A DNA stretch of 64,000 bases from CAIMUS01 sp963708455 (GTDB lineage: Bacteria > Pseudomonadota > Gammaproteobacteria > Competibacterales > Competibacteraceae): positions 806,001-870,000 of the forward strand of contig CAVPSQ010000004.1 in assembly GCA_963708455.1 (NCBI GenBank). The letters are read 5' to 3'. The notes under the pieces were generated by a model. The model was not told where the DNA came from, ran no database searches, and saw only the letters and a program-made list of their open reading frames with translations. Position numbers and translations under genes: made by a program. Below are positions 32,905-43,200 of this stretch, piece by piece (position 1 is the stretch's first letter; every line of letters begins with the position of its first letter).

Positions 32905-33930
32905 ATGTCCTATCAAGTCACTATCAAGCCCAGCGGCCACGAGTTTTGGGTGGAAACCGGGGAATCCATCCTGGAGGCGGCTTTGCGGGCTGGCTGCATG
33001 CTGCCTTACGGGTGTCGCAACGGCGCTTGCGGCGTCTGTCTGGGTAAGATCATGGCCGGTGAGGTGGATTATCCGGCAGGTCAGCCGCCCGCACTCAGCG
33101 CTGACCAGCGGGCCGCCGGCAAGGCGCTGTTCTGTCAGGCCCGTCCCGGCAGCGATCTGGTGATCGAGGTTCGCGAGATCAGTGCGCTGCGCGATATTGT
33201 GGTCAAGACCTTGCCCTGCCGGGTGGTCGGCATGGACAGACTGGCTCCGGACGTGATGCGGCTGTATCTTAAACTGCCGGCTTCCGAGCGTCTGCAATTT
33301 CTGGCCGGGCAGTACATTTCGATTTTGCTGCGGGAAGGTCGGCGGCGCGATTTTTCGCTGGCCAATCCGCCGCATGCCGATGAGTGTCTGGAACTCCATG
33401 TGCGCAAGGCGCCTGGCGGCGAATTCACTACCTTCGTGTTCGAGCAGTTGAAGGAAAAAGCCATCCTGCGCTTCCAGGGGCCGCTGGGTTCTTTTTTCCT
33501 GCGTGAGGACTCGCTGCGTCCTATTATCATGGTGGCCGGGGGCACCGGTTTCGCGCCCATCAAAAGCATGCTCGAACAGGCTTTTTATAAAGGGATACTC
33601 CGTCCCATCCATTGCTACTGGGGCGCTCGCGCCCGCCAGGATCTGTACCTGCACGAACTGCCCGAAGCCTGGGCGGAAAAGCACGCTCATCTTACGTATA
33701 CGCCGGTATTGTCCGAGCCGAAGCCGGAGGATGAGTGGGAAGGCCGTACCGGCTGGGTGCATGCGGCCGTGGCCGCTGATTATCCGGATCTCAGCGCGCA
33801 TGAATTGTACCTGAGCGGGCCACCCCCGATGATCGCCGCCGCCAAAACGGCGTTCGCCGCGCAGGGATTAGCGGAAGAGCACCTCTATTACGATTCCTTC
33901 GATTATGCCTACGAGAAGGGAGGGGTTTGA
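32905..33930 (+). CDS. Ferredoxin-type NAD(P)H-flavin oxidoreductase (CDP-6-deoxy-L-threo-D-glycero-4-hexulose-3-dehydrase reductase like)
   Basis: 341 residues with three modules. The N-terminal plant-type [2Fe-2S] domain has CRNGACGVCLGK and a fourth Cys in LFCQARPG. The FAD-binding domain has GQYISILLREGRRRDFSLAN, the RxYS-like motif. The NAD-binding domain has IIMVAGGTGFAPIKSMLEQA and the end YLSGPPPMI. These features match the AscD/UbiB-like reductase family. It is likely an electron donor to an unidentified oxygenase or dehydratase. The start MSYQVTIKPSGHEFWVETGE is the usual one. The gene ends facing hemY. Confidence 0.88.
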   Translation: MSYQVTIKPSGHEFWVETGESILEAALRAGCMLPYGCRNGACGVCLGKIMAGEVDYPAGQPPALSADQRAAGKALFCQARPGSDLVIEVREISALRDIVVKTLPCRVVGMDRLAPDVMRLYLKLPASERLQFLAGQYISILLREGRRRDFSLANPPHADECLELHVRKAPGGEFTTFVFEQLKEKAILRFQGPLGSFFLREDSLRPIIMVAGGTGFAPIKSMLEQAFYKGILRPIHCYWGARARQDLYLHELPEAWAEKHAHLTYTPVLSEPKPEDEWEGRTGWVHAAVAADYPDLSAHELYLSGPPPMIAAAKTAFAAQGLAEEHLYYDSFDYAYEKGGV

Positions 33931-33938
33931 GCGCGCCG

Positions 33939-33966
33939 GGCGGGCCGGCAGGAATGCCGGCCCGCC
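33939..33966. terminator. GC-rich hairpin between convergent genes
   Basis: GGCGGGCCGGC, six-base loop, GCCGGCCCGCC: an 11-bp perfect stem in the 45 bases between the stops of the reductase gene and hemY. It has no T run, so it might be a bidirectional, factor-assisted stop or simply a repeat. Confidence 0.5.
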
Positions 33967-33975
33967 CGCCAGTCC

Positions 33976-35265
33976 CTATGCCCCCCCGGAAAAGGCCGTT
34001 CCTGGAGCCGGTGGCTCGGTCAGCGCGGCTGCGGTCGATCCGCTGGTCCCGGCCAGCACGGGTACGCCTTGCTTCACTTCCACGCGCCCGGACAGCAGCC
34101 GCAGCCCGGTGCGGTAATGCTGGATGGCGCCGGCACCGTTGCCCTGTTCTTCCATGACCTCGCCCAACTCCTCATAGGCGTCGGGGTTGTTTGGTTGGAC
34201 GGCGATGCTGCGTTCCAGATAGCCGCGCGCTTTATCCAACTGGTGAGCACGTCTGGCCAGCCGGCCGCAGGTGAGCAGTGCAGAGGGATTGTCAGGGCGT
34301 GTCTTCAACCAGCCCTCGGCGTTTTCCAACTGGGCGGCGACATTGCCGCGCTGCAACTGCCCGTAACCCGCCACCAGTTGATCGCTCCAGCGCTGTTTGA
34401 GCGCCTGGCGCAGCACCGCCTCGGCCTCGTCGGCCGCATGCTGATCGCACAGATGCCCGGCATATTCGAGCAGCAGCGGTTCGTCCGCGCGCAGCGCTTC
34501 GGGCATCTTTTTCCATAAGGCGTGTACAGACTGCAGATCACCGGACTGAGCGGCGTCGCGTAGCAGGGCACTGTAAACCTGGCGCTGCAACCGGCCAAAG
34601 TCTGCCTCGTCATAGATGCCGCTCTTGGCCAGCGCGGGCAGCAGTTCCTGCAATTTCCGCCAATCCCCGAGTTGCTGATGGCTGCGCGCCAGCAGTTCGA
34701 GGGTGCGGGGATGGCGGTTTTCCGGTCCGGCCAGCGTGGTCAGCAGAATATCCCGGGCCTCGGCGGCTTTGCCGTCTTCCAGCAGGAATTCCGCCTGCTT
34801 CAGTTGCGCCAGCGTCCCCTCGCCACCAGGCGTCGCCTCAGCTTTCGCCAGGTAACGCTCGGCGCGGTCGGTAGCGCCCAGATATCGGGCCGCCTGGGCG
34901 GCACCCAGGTAGAAGAGCGTAGGATGATCGCTGGATTTCGAGCCTTTCAGCAGCGACTGCTCGGCGGCTTTCCAGCGCCCCTCGGCCAACTCTCCCATAC
35001 CCCGGTTCAACAACTGTTGCGAGCGGTAGGTCTGAAAACGGCGGTGGCTGGCGCGAAACCGCCTGGGAGTCAGGCGGAGTAGCAATCGCAACAGCAGGTA
35101 CAGCAGCCCGAAGAACAGCAGCAGGCAGAGCAAGCCGAATACCACGCTGGTCTCGATGGTCCACTGGCCGATAGTGAACAGCAGGTAGCCGGGATCCTCA
35201 CGAACTAACAGGGCCAACCCTATCGCCAGACCCAGTGCGATCAGAATGGAGATGAGCAATTTCAT
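33976..35265 (-). CDS. hemY: HemY, TPR-containing heme biosynthesis accessory protein
   Basis: 429 residues. Two membrane helices at the N-terminus (LLISILIALGLAIGLALLV and VVFGLLCLLLFFGLLYLLLR) are followed by a HemY_N region with RRFRASHRRFQTYRSQQLLN and a run of TPR units (AERYLAKAEATPGGE, RSHQQLGDWRKLQELLPALA, LDKARGYLERSIAVQPNNPD). Proteobacterial HemY is an inner-membrane protein that lies in the hemCDXY operon and influences the last steps of heme synthesis; it is not protoporphyrinogen oxidase. Fourth and last gene of the operon, 12 bases behind hemX. Confidence 0.9.
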   Translation of the reverse strand: MKLLISILIALGLAIGLALLVREDPGYLLFTIGQWTIETSVVFGLLCLLLFFGLLYLLLRLLLRLTPRRFRASHRRFQTYRSQQLLNRGMGELAEGRWKAAEQSLLKGSKSSDHPTLFYLGAAQAARYLGATDRAERYLAKAEATPGGEGTLAQLKQAEFLLEDGKAAEARDILLTTLAGPENRHPRTLELLARSHQQLGDWRKLQELLPALAKSGIYDEADFGRLQRQVYSALLRDAAQSGDLQSVHALWKKMPEALRADEPLLLEYAGHLCDQHAADEAEAVLRQALKQRWSDQLVAGYGQLQRGNVAAQLENAEGWLKTRPDNPSALLTCGRLARRAHQLDKARGYLERSIAVQPNNPDAYEELGEVMEEQGNGAGAIQHYRTGLRLLSGRVEVKQGVPVLAGTSGSTAAALTEPPAPGTAFSGGA

Positions 35266-35277
35266 GACCGTGTTTCC

Positions 35278-36838
35278 TTACCGGGGTTGTTCAGGCGTGG
35301 CGACGGAGCGCACCGGTTTGCGGCTTTGCATAACATCCTGGAAAGCGCGCAAGGTCGAGCCGATATTGGGAATGTACGGATTAAGCTTGAGGGTGCGTAA
35401 GGTCTCCAGTTCCGCCAGGAAAGTCTTGACCTCGGCACTGTCGGGATTGAAATAGGTCTTTAGCCACTGCTGAGCGGTGGCGTCGGATTCCATATAGCTG
35501 GTGACGTCGTTGGTCAGCAGCGCGATACGCATCGCCTCCAGTTCCAGGCGGAGATTCTGGAACAGAAAATATTCCTCCTGCTGCGCCATGAGGGGCGGTT
35601 CCTCGCTGCGGGTGCGACGAATAACGACCAGCTCTTTGAACTGCTCCTTGAACAGGGTTGCCGTCCGGCGCCACCACGGTTCCTCGGTCTGGCCGGCGAT
35701 CACCAGATCATGCGGTTTGGTTTTCTCCTTGAGCACCGCCACCTGCGCCTCGGTGCGCAAGGGCAGTCTGCTGCAAGCGTCCCTCCATCTCCAGGATCTT
35801 CTGCGCCAGTGCCGGACGATCCGGCAGGTCGACGCCGCGCAGGCTGGCGATATTTTCTTTGATCATCTGCCGCACGCCGCTGAAGATGTCCTCATTGAGC
35901 GCGCCCAGCCGCTGTTCGGCTTCGGTCAGGGCGTTGATCGCGGCCGGAATTTCATGCTGAAAACGCAGCTTGTAATCGGCCAGCCGCAGCAGATACTCGA
36001 CCTCGGACAGGGGCAGGGCGTTGACATCGCCGCCGCGGGAAACCACCGTTTTGACGTTGTCCAGGGTGGTCAGCAGGTTGCGCTGGGCGAGTTGCAGATT
36101 CTGGATGCGGTTATCCACTTCCGCCAACAACTTGCCGCGCTCCGCCAGGCTGCTCTCCAGGCGGTCCTTGAGACCTTGCAGGTTACCGGTCAGGTTCTGC
36201 ACGTCCTGCTGCAAGGCTTGAATCGAACTTTTGTGGATCTGGGTGTCACCTTTCTGCGTTTCCATGCCGGTGCCCACGGTCTGATACTGGTCCTGCAAAT
36301 TCTTGATATCGGTTTGCAGGTTGCGGACATGCGCGAGCAGATTCTGCGTATCGGCTTTCTGGATTTCGGTGCCGCCCTTGTGAATCTCCACTTCGCCCTT
36401 GAGAGTGGCGATATTGCCCTGCAGGCTCTTGATTTCGGCTTGCAGGCTGTTGATGCCCTGGCGCAGGCTTTGATCCTCTCGCTGTTGCGCCTCATTCTGA
36501 CCACTCAAGGTTTCCGCCTGACTCACCAGCGTTTGGGCGGTGCTGCGCTGATCGCTCAACTGTCCCTGCAAGGCTTTGATGTCCGTTTCCCGCTGCTGCA
36601 CGATCTGTTGCAGTTCCTGGCGCACGCGGGCTTCCTGGGATTGCTTGTTCTGCTCGAACTGCTGCCACAGGTAAGCGCCGCCGCCGCCGGCCGCCAGACT
36701 GAGTAGCAGGGCCGTCCAGGCTACTCCTTTGCCGCCTTTGGGCGGTAGCGCCGACCCGGTGATGGAGTGGTTTGTTTGCGGCGGGTTCGGCGCAGCGGCC
36801 GCCGCTGTAGCGGTGTCTTGTTGCTTGTCCGTCATCAT
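35278..36838 (-). CDS. hemX: HemX family protein (one frameshift)
   Basis: HemX is a membrane-anchored protein with a long coiled coil, often called uroporphyrinogen III methylase-like although it lacks the enzyme fold. One membrane helix (VAWTALLLSLAAGGGGAYLW) near residues 40-60, then the coiled coil with LRQELQQIVQQRETDIKALQ and repeated KGDTQ/KADTQ-type segments, then the HemX domain with SEVEYLLRLADYKLRFQ. The frame breaks at about 35761: GRLQQTA is followed by one surplus C, and the next frame continues LRTEAQVAVLKEKT to the end at 35278 (MQSRKPVRSVATPEQPR). It overlaps hemD by four bases. The indel is probably a sequencing error. Confidence 0.85.
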
Positions 36839-37644
36839 AGATCCTCAATCGTTGTTGGAATCGGGTTGGGTGGCAAGTGCAGCAGCGTCTCCACGATAGC
36901 CGCATCGTCGGCCTCTGCAGCAACCAGCGGCGGGCGGTGGAAACCCAGTTGCAAGGCCAGCGAGCGGGCGCGCTCGCTCACCACCACCAGTGGCGTCCGG
37001 TGTAGCCAGCGTCGTCCGGTCGCGCCGACCATAGCGCAGAGATTTTGCAAACTCTCGTTGCTGGTGGCGATAACCGCGTGGATATCCCCTTGGCGCCAAT
37101 ATTGTAGCAACTCATCGGGTGGCAGGGCGGGTTTGACGCGGCGATAAACCGCCGCATAATCGACCTGCGCCCCGCGCTCCTCCAGCGTGGCGCGCAGCAG
37201 TTCCCGACCGCCTTCGCCGCGCACGATGGCGATGCGTTTGCCTGCCACGTCGCGCAGGGTGGGCAGCGCCAGCAGCGCCTCGCTGTCCTGGCCCCGTTGC
37301 GGCGTTCGATAAGCCGTCACGCCCTGGTCGGCCAGCGCGCGGGCAGTGGCTTTGCCGATAGCGAAAATCGCCAGACCCACCGGCAGGCTGCGCCGCTCGC
37401 GCCGCAGTGCCAAGCCCTGCTCGACCGCATTGGCGCTGGTGAAAATGACGAGGTCATACTGCTCCAGGTAATCCAACACGGCCAGCGCGGCTTGCGGATC
37501 ACCGGACGCCTGGATAGCCAGCGTAGGAAAGCGGATCGCCCGTCCGCCCTGGGCCTCGATCAGCCGGCACAGGTTATCCGCCTGCCGGGCGGGGCGGGTG
37601 ACCACGATGCCCATTCCCTGCAACGGCAGCGCGGGCGCGGTCAT
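36835..37644 (-). CDS. hemD: Uroporphyrinogen-III synthase
   Basis: HemD closes hydroxymethylbilane with inversion of ring D to give uroporphyrinogen III. The 269 residues show MGIVVTRPARQADNLCRLIE, YDLVIFTSANAVEQGL, IFAIGKATARALADQGV, RIAIVRGEGGRELLRATLEE, YRRVKPALPPDELLQYWRQG and VIATSNESLQNLC, which are the conserved blocks of this weakly conserved family. The gene lies four bases after hemC and overlaps the hemX start. Confidence 0.92.
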   Translation of the reverse strand: MTAPALPLQGMGIVVTRPARQADNLCRLIEAQGGRAIRFPTLAIQASGDPQAALAVLDYLEQYDLVIFTSANAVEQGLALRRERRSLPVGLAIFAIGKATARALADQGVTAYRTPQRGQDSEALLALPTLRDVAGKRIAIVRGEGGRELLRATLEERGAQVDYAAVYRRVKPALPPDELLQYWRQGDIHAVIATSNESLQNLCAMVGATGRRWLHRTPLVVVSERARSLALQLGFHRPPLVAAEADDAAIVETLLHLPPNPIPTTIEDL

Positions 37645-37647
37645 GGT

Positions 37648-38591
37648 TTAACCACCGGCAGCAGCAGCGGCATACGCCTGCCGCAGGATGGCCGCCGCGC
37701 CGCGGGCGAGCAGCTCCTCCGCCAGTTCGATGCCGAGTCGGACGGCGGCGGCGGCGGGTCCCCGGACCTGGCCGGCGATCAGCCGGCTGCCGTCCGCAGC
37801 GCCCACCAGACCGCGCAGCCATAGTTCGTCCTCGTGCAGGACCGCATAACCGGCAATGGGCACCTGGCAGCCGCCTTGCAGGCGGGCGTTCAGCGCCCGC
37901 TCGGCGACGATCCGGGTATGGGTGTGCGGATCGTTCAGAGGCCCCAGTAAGTCCAGCGTCCGGCGGTCATCGGCGCGGCATTCGATGCCGATGGCGCCCT
38001 GACCGATAGCCGGCAGGCTGTCTTCGGGCTCCAGATAGCAGGCGATACGGGACTCCAGACCCAGACGGTGCAGGCCAGCCGCCGCCAGGATGATGGCGTC
38101 GTAACTGCCGCCGTCCAGTCTGGCCAGGCGGGTATCGACATTGCCGCGTAGAGTCACAATAACGAGATGGGGAAAGCGGGCCGCCAGTTGGCATTGTCGG
38201 CGCAGGCTGGAGGTGCCGACGCGGGCTCCGCGAGGCAGTTGCGCGGGATGGCTGTCATGCGGCGCCACGAAGGCGTCGCGTGGGTCCTCGCGGGCCAGGA
38301 TGACTGGCAGGCACAGACTCGCCGGCAGTTCCGCCGGCAGGTCTTTCATGGAATGCACCGCCAGGTCGGCGGCGCCATCCAGTAAGCCCTGCTCCAGCTC
38401 CTTGACGAACAGGCCCTTGCCGCCCACTTTGGCGAGCGGGGCGTCCAGAATTTTATCGCCGCGCGTGGTCATGCCCACCAGTTCCACGCGCAGACTGGGG
38501 CGGATCCGCGCAGACGGTCAGCGACGTGTTCTGCCTGCCACAGCGCCAGCGGGCTTCTGCGGGTAGCGATGCGAACGGTTTCTTGAGCCAT
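37648..38591 (-). CDS. hemC: Porphobilinogen deaminase (hydroxymethylbilane synthase), one frameshift
   Basis: HemC joins four porphobilinogen units on a dipyrromethane cofactor. The ATG at 38591 gives MAQETVRIATRRSPLALWQA and EHVADRLR. Then the frame is lost: one base, probably in the four-G run at 38497-38500, is missing, and the other frame continues SLRVELVGMTTRGD, KGLFVKELEQGLLDGAADLA, HSMKDLPAELP, GTSSLRRQCQL and LNARLQGGCQVPIAGYAVLH (Cys is the cofactor attachment site). All catalytic residues are present. As HemC is needed for heme, the lesion is most likely an error in the sequence. Confidence 0.9.
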
Positions 38592-38674
38592 TTGCCGAGC
38601 TTAACGCAGAACATGCGGGATGTCATGCAAGTCGAACCGATGTTGCTATACTGTCATGCTTTGCCAGCAGATGC

Positions 38675-40099
38675 ATGACCATGAGCAAGGCGCAGACCAG
38701 CAGGAAAAGAACGAATCGCACCTGGGGCGGCCGGTTCACCGAAGGCACCGACGCTTTCGTCCAGGCGTTCACCGCCTCGGTGGATTTCGACCGCCGTCTT
38801 TACCATCAGGATATTGATGGCTCCATCGCCCACGCCACCATGCTGGCCAAAGTCGGCGTATTGAGCGCCGCGGACCGGGACGCCATCGTGCAGGGACTGG
38901 AGCAGATTCGCGCCGAAATCGCCTGCGGCGAATTCGCCTGGTCGACCGCGCTGGAAGACGTCCATATGAATATCGAAGCCCGGCTGACCGAACGCATCGG
39001 TGACGCCGGCAAGCGGCTGCATACCGGCCGCTCCCGCAATGATCAGGTGGCCACCGATATTCGTCTGTATCTGCGCGACGCCATCGACACCATTCAGGTC
39101 GAGCTGCTCCGCCTGCAGATCGGGCTGCTGGAACTGGCCGGACGCGAGGCGGCCACCATCATGCCGGGTTTCACCCATCTGCAAGTGGCTCAGCCGGTTA
39201 CCTTCGGCCATCACCTGATGGCCTGGTTCGAGATGCTGCGGCGCGATGCGGAGCGACTGGCCGACTGCCGCAAGCGGGTCAACGTCATGCCCCTCGGAGC
39301 AGCGGCGCTGGCCGGGACCAGTTATCCCCTGGACCGCCGCTATACCGCCCGGCTGCTGGAGTTCGCCGCGCCTGCCGAAAATTCTCTGGATGCGGTCAGC
39401 GACCGCGATTTCGCCATCGAGTTCGTGGCCGCGGCCGCGCTGCTCATGACCCATCTGTCGCGCTTTTCCGAGGAACTGATTCTGTGGTCGTCCGCCCAGT
39501 TCGACTTTATCGAGTTGCCGGATCGCTTCTGCACCGGCTCGTCGATCATGCCACAGAAGAAAAATCCGGACGTGCCGGAACTGGTGCGTGGCAAAGTGGG
39601 GCGGGTGAACGGCCATCTGGTGGCTTTACTGACTCTGATGAAAGCGCAGCCACTGGCCTATAACAAGGACAATCAGGAAGACAAGGAGCCGTTGTTCGAC
39701 ACCATCGACACGGTGCTGGATTGCCTGCACGTATTCGCCGATATGATCCCGGCCATTCGTGCCAAACCGGAGCAGATGTATCGGGCAGTCAAACTGGGTT
39801 TCGCCACGGCGACCGATCTGGCCGATTATCTGGTGCACAAAGGGCTGCCGTTTCGCGACGCCCATGAGGTGGTTGGACAGGCGGTGCGCCGGGGGGTGGA
39901 GTCGGGCCGCGATCTGGCGGAAATGGAGCTGGCTGAGTTGCAGGCGTTTTCACCCTTGATCGAAGCCGACGTGTTCGCCGTGCTGACGCCCGAAGGTTCG
40001 GTCGCCGCCCGCAATCATCTGGGCGGTGCCGCGCCGGAACAGGTGCGCGCCGCCATTGCGCGGGCCCAGGACTGGCTGGAGCAGCGGCGGCGTTCCTGA
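38675..40099 (+). CDS. argH: Argininosuccinate lyase
   Basis: ArgH splits argininosuccinate into arginine and fumarate, the last step of arginine synthesis. The 474 residues include TWGGRFTEGTDAFVQAFTAS, the FGHHLMAWFEMLRRD segment with the catalytic His region (PGFTHLQVAQPVTFGHHLMA), and the fumarase/aspartase signature GSSIMPQKKNPDVPEL with the catalytic Ser loop. The start may be ATG 38675 or the in-frame ATG six bases on. It is divergent from hemC with an 83-base gap that must hold both promoters; TATACTGTCATG at 38647 may belong to argH. Confidence 0.95.
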   Translation: MTMSKAQTSRKRTNRTWGGRFTEGTDAFVQAFTASVDFDRRLYHQDIDGSIAHATMLAKVGVLSAADRDAIVQGLEQIRAEIACGEFAWSTALEDVHMNIEARLTERIGDAGKRLHTGRSRNDQVATDIRLYLRDAIDTIQVELLRLQIGLLELAGREAATIMPGFTHLQVAQPVTFGHHLMAWFEMLRRDAERLADCRKRVNVMPLGAAALAGTSYPLDRRYTARLLEFAAPAENSLDAVSDRDFAIEFVAAAALLMTHLSRFSEELILWSSAQFDFIELPDRFCTGSSIMPQKKNPDVPELVRGKVGRVNGHLVALLTLMKAQPLAYNKDNQEDKEPLFDTIDTVLDCLHVFADMIPAIRAKPEQMYRAVKLGFATATDLADYLVHKGLPFRDAHEVVGQAVRRGVESGRDLAEMELAELQAFSPLIEADVFAVLTPEGSVAARNHLGGAAPEQVRAAIARAQDWLEQRRRS

Positions 40100-40111
40100 A
40101 GCGCCGGCGAA

Positions 40112-41534
40112 TCAGCGGTTTTTGATCTGCTCGAAGCCCTGCAAGGCGGCGGCGCGGCTGCTTTCCAGATCGACCACCGGGGCAGGATAATCCCAGCCCT
40201 GGCGCGCCGCCGCCGACAGCGTCCACGGTCGCAACAGCGCCGCGGTATCCAGGCCGGCCAGTGGCGGCAGCCAGCGGTGGAGGTAGGCTCCCTGCGGATC
40301 GAACTGCTCCACCTGGCGCACCGGGTTGAAAATGCGAAAGTAAGGCGCGGCGTCGGTCCCGCAGCCGGCGGTCCATTGCCAGCCCAGGGTATTGTTGGCC
40401 AGATCAGCATCCACCAGGGTATCCCAGAACCAGCCTGCCCCTTCCTGCCAGGGAATGCGGCAATTCTTGGTCAAAAATGAAGCCGTCACCATGCGCACCC
40501 GGTTATGCATCCAGCCGGTGTGCCAGAGTTCGCGCATGCCGGCGTCCACCAGCGGTATGCCAGTGCGGCCCGTTTGCCAGGCTTGCAGCAGGTCGCCGTA
40601 ATCCTGCCGCCAGGGATAGGCGGCGAAGCGTTCCTGCAAGGGCTGTTCCGGCGTGTGCGGCCAGTGATACAAGGCGTAATGGGCGAATTCGCGCCAGCCC
40701 AGTTCCCGCAGATACGCTGCCGCGCTGTTATGCTCTAATGCAGCGCCCTGCAGCCGGTTATTGACCGCTGTCCAGATCTGGCGGGGGGAAAGTTCTCCGT
40801 AATGCAGATGGGGTGACAGCCGCGACACGCCATCCACACCGGGCAGATTGCGGGTATCCGCGTAGTTTTCCAGAATGCCTTCGCAAAAGTGCGCCAGCCT
40901 GTCCAGAGCGCCTTCCTCGCCCGGTCGCCAGGCGGCGGCCAGGCCGGTATACCAGGCGATAAGGGGTAACAATTCCAATGCGGCTAGCGGCAGGGAGTCA
41001 GGCCAGATAGACGGCGCGTTAATGACGATCGGCGCGGGTAGCGGCGGAGCCGGGGACGGCAGGCGCAGACAAGCTTTCCAGAAAGGGGTGAAAACCTGAA
41101 AAGGTCCACCGCCCTGCTTGCAGACGGTCCACGGTTTCGAACAGCAGTGCCGCGTTATGACTTTCCACCTCCAGGCCGTCTTCGCGCAGCGCCGCCTTAA
41201 GCGCTTTGTCGCGAGCGATTGCCTGGGGCTCGTACAGGCGGTTCCAGTACACCGCCGCAGCGCCGGTCGCCTGCGCCAGTTCCCGCAGCACGGCCAAACT
41301 GTCACCTCGACGGATGATCAGTCGGGAACCGCGTTGCCGCAGACCCTCCGCCAGCGCAGCCAGACTGTGGTGCAGCCACCAGCGGCCGGCGCCACCCGGC
41401 TCCCAGGGTGCTTCTTCCTCCGGCGCATGGATATAGACGGGAATGACGGCGGCGTGAGCAGCAACGGCCTGGCTCAGCGCCGGGTTGTCGTGCAGGCGCA
41501 GGTCGCGACGAAAGTAGCAGAGAGCGGTGGACAT
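40112..41534 (-). CDS. phrB: Deoxyribodipyrimidine photolyase (one frameshift)
   Basis: Light-driven repair of cyclobutane pyrimidine dimers with FAD and an antenna pigment. The ATG at 41534 gives MSTALCYFRRDLRLHDNPAL; the photolyase N-terminal domain follows with VYIHAPEEEAPWEPGGAGRW. At about 41100 one base is missing; the other frame continues PFQVFTPFWKACL. The FAD-binding domain has LSPHLHYGELSPRQIW, TGIPLVDAGMRELWHTGWMH, NRVRMVTASFLTKN and DADLANNTLGWQWTAG, with the Trp residues of the electron path. The indel is probably a sequencing error. It converges with argH. Confidence 0.9.
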
Positions 41535-41587
41535 ACGTTTTCTCCCATTAGAGCTTGTCTTCTTCATGCTCCAGATCTTTAAGAATT

Positions 41588-41750
41588 GGCTCAATATGGA
41601 TTCCGAACTGCTGAGAACGGTTTGCCTTGGCAGGGGCTTGATAGCCCTGCGGACCCTATTTTAAGCTATTGTAATAGAAGGTTTTCTTACATTCCTCTCG
41701 GAAGTGCTGGTCGCCTCATGCGGTGAACTGACTGGAATCCATATTGAGCC
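41588..41750. mobile_element. 163-bp relic with the ends of the IS1595-type element
   Basis: It begins GGCTCAATATGGATTCC and ends with the complement of the same, the terminal repeats of the IS1595-type element at 820-3359. The right end also agrees further inward with the left end of that element (CAGTCAGTTCAC). No transposase is left. The flanking 8-mers (TAAGAATT and AAATTATA) do not match, so the element may have lost one flank. Non-autonomous derivative or deletion product. Confidence 0.75.
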
Positions 41751-41754
41751 AAAT

Positions 41755-42528
41755 TATAATCCTACCGGATTGCACAATCCTGACGCTGCAACGCTCTGCA
41801 ACGCTCGTCCTGGAATTCCCCTAACGGTCCAGCGCCGCCGCATGCACTGGTACTATACCAATCTGCGGCAGAGCTGTGACCTGCTGGTGCTGCCGGTGGC
41901 GGTCTACTTGCGAGTCGGGCTGGAAGGGGTGGGGACGGATCACTACCGGGAACGGTATGGTCCGCTGGAGGTGCTCAGTTTCAACTATCTGTACGTGGGG
42001 CTGCCCAAGCTGGAGGCGCTGACCTACCTGGAACAGGATAATGTGCTGGGCATCGCGCTGGCGGCGTTGATGCACATCCCCCCCGATCGGCGAGCCTGGC
42101 TGAAGGCGGAAGCCTTGCGACGGTTGACGGAAAAGCCGTTGACGGAGCAGCAGCGGTTTCTGCTGGCTGAATGTGTGCAGACTTATCTGGAACTGGCCGC
42201 CGGCGCCGAGCAGGAGGAATTCGAGCGGTTACTGGCCAACGATGCTTTCAAAGAGGTGAAGACGATGGGTACAACCTGGTTTGAACAGGGACTGGAACAG
42301 GGTTTGGAACGAGGTTTAGAGCAGGGCTTGCAACAGGGCCTGCAACAGGGCCTGCAACAGGGCCAGGCTGAAGGACAGCGCAAAGCGGCGTTGAGAATTC
42401 TCGAAGCGCGGTTCGGCGAATTGAATCAGGCCGTTCGCGAATGGGTGGAACACTGGCCCGCCGACAAGCTGGAGGAATTGATCAGTCGTGCGGTACTGGT
42501 GCAATCGCTGGCGGAATTAGGCCTGTAA
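41755..42528 (+). pseudogene. Rpn/PD-(D/E)XK nuclease-transposase family protein, N-terminus lost
   Basis: The C-terminal two thirds of an Rpn-like protein: YTNLRQSCDLLVLPVAVYLR, YGPLEVLSFNYLYVGLPKLE, YLEQDNVLGIALAALMH and the end AVREWVEHWPADKLEELISR. Near the C-terminus is a run of EQGLEQGLERGLEQGLQQGL type repeats, encoded by tandem CAGGGCCTGCAA units, which is usual in this family and can expand or shrink. The nuclease motifs of the N-terminal part are absent, replaced by the relic at 41588-41750. Confidence 0.7.
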
Positions 42529-42689
42529 TGACAGGCAGAGCAGCGACCACGGGGTGTAACGGAGCCGGCGGTTCAACCCAGACCGGCCCAGGCAAAGCAG
42601 TCCGCTATGCGCGAGCGCGTGCGGGCGCAGAAGAAATCCGTCACCTGGCGATAGGCGTGGCAGCGCAGAAAATCGGGGTCTGTCCCCGA

Positions 42690-43190
42690 TTTCGTAATAT
42701 CTGTTGTGCCGATTGCTGTGAAAAGCATCATCGAAAGGGTGCGGTCGAGTATTATCATCAATTAGTAGGAGCGGTGATAGTTCATCCGGATAAAAGTCAA
42801 GTCTTGCCTTTATTTCCTGAGACCATTACGCGCCAAGATGGGGCGAGCAAGAATGATTGTGAAAGCAATGCCAGTAAACGGCTGTTACCGGCACTGCGCG
42901 AAGCGTTTCCGCAATGGCCTATGATGGTGGTGGAGGACCGCTTATCGGCCGATGATCCTCACATTAAGTTATTGAAAAAATTAAAGTATCATTACATCAT
43001 TGTAGCGAAGCCGAGCGACCAGCCGGCGCTGTTCGAGGAGGTCCGGAAGCGATTAAATAGCGCTGAGTATGAAGAATTTGAGGAACTGGGAGAGGATGGC
43101 GTTTTACGAGGCTATCGCTGGATGAAGGGGTTGCCTTTGAATAAATCTCATCCTGATATTCTGGTGAATTACCTGGATTATTGGCGACTA
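42690..43190 (+). pseudogene. Transposase fragment (ISNCY-like)
   Basis: The frame reads CADCCEKHHRKGAVEYYHQL, VGAVIVHPDKSQVLPLFPET, ITRQDGASKNDCESNASKRL and then PMMVVEDRLSADDPHIKLLK. This is the middle of a DDE-type transposase (YYHQMLGAVIVHPD and QDGxxKNDCExNAxKR motifs). Both ends are lost. It sits between two GGGGACAGACC-type repeat boxes (near 42672 and 43205), which may have helped the mosaic arise. Confidence 0.7.
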
Positions 43191-43200
43191 CGAAATCGCG

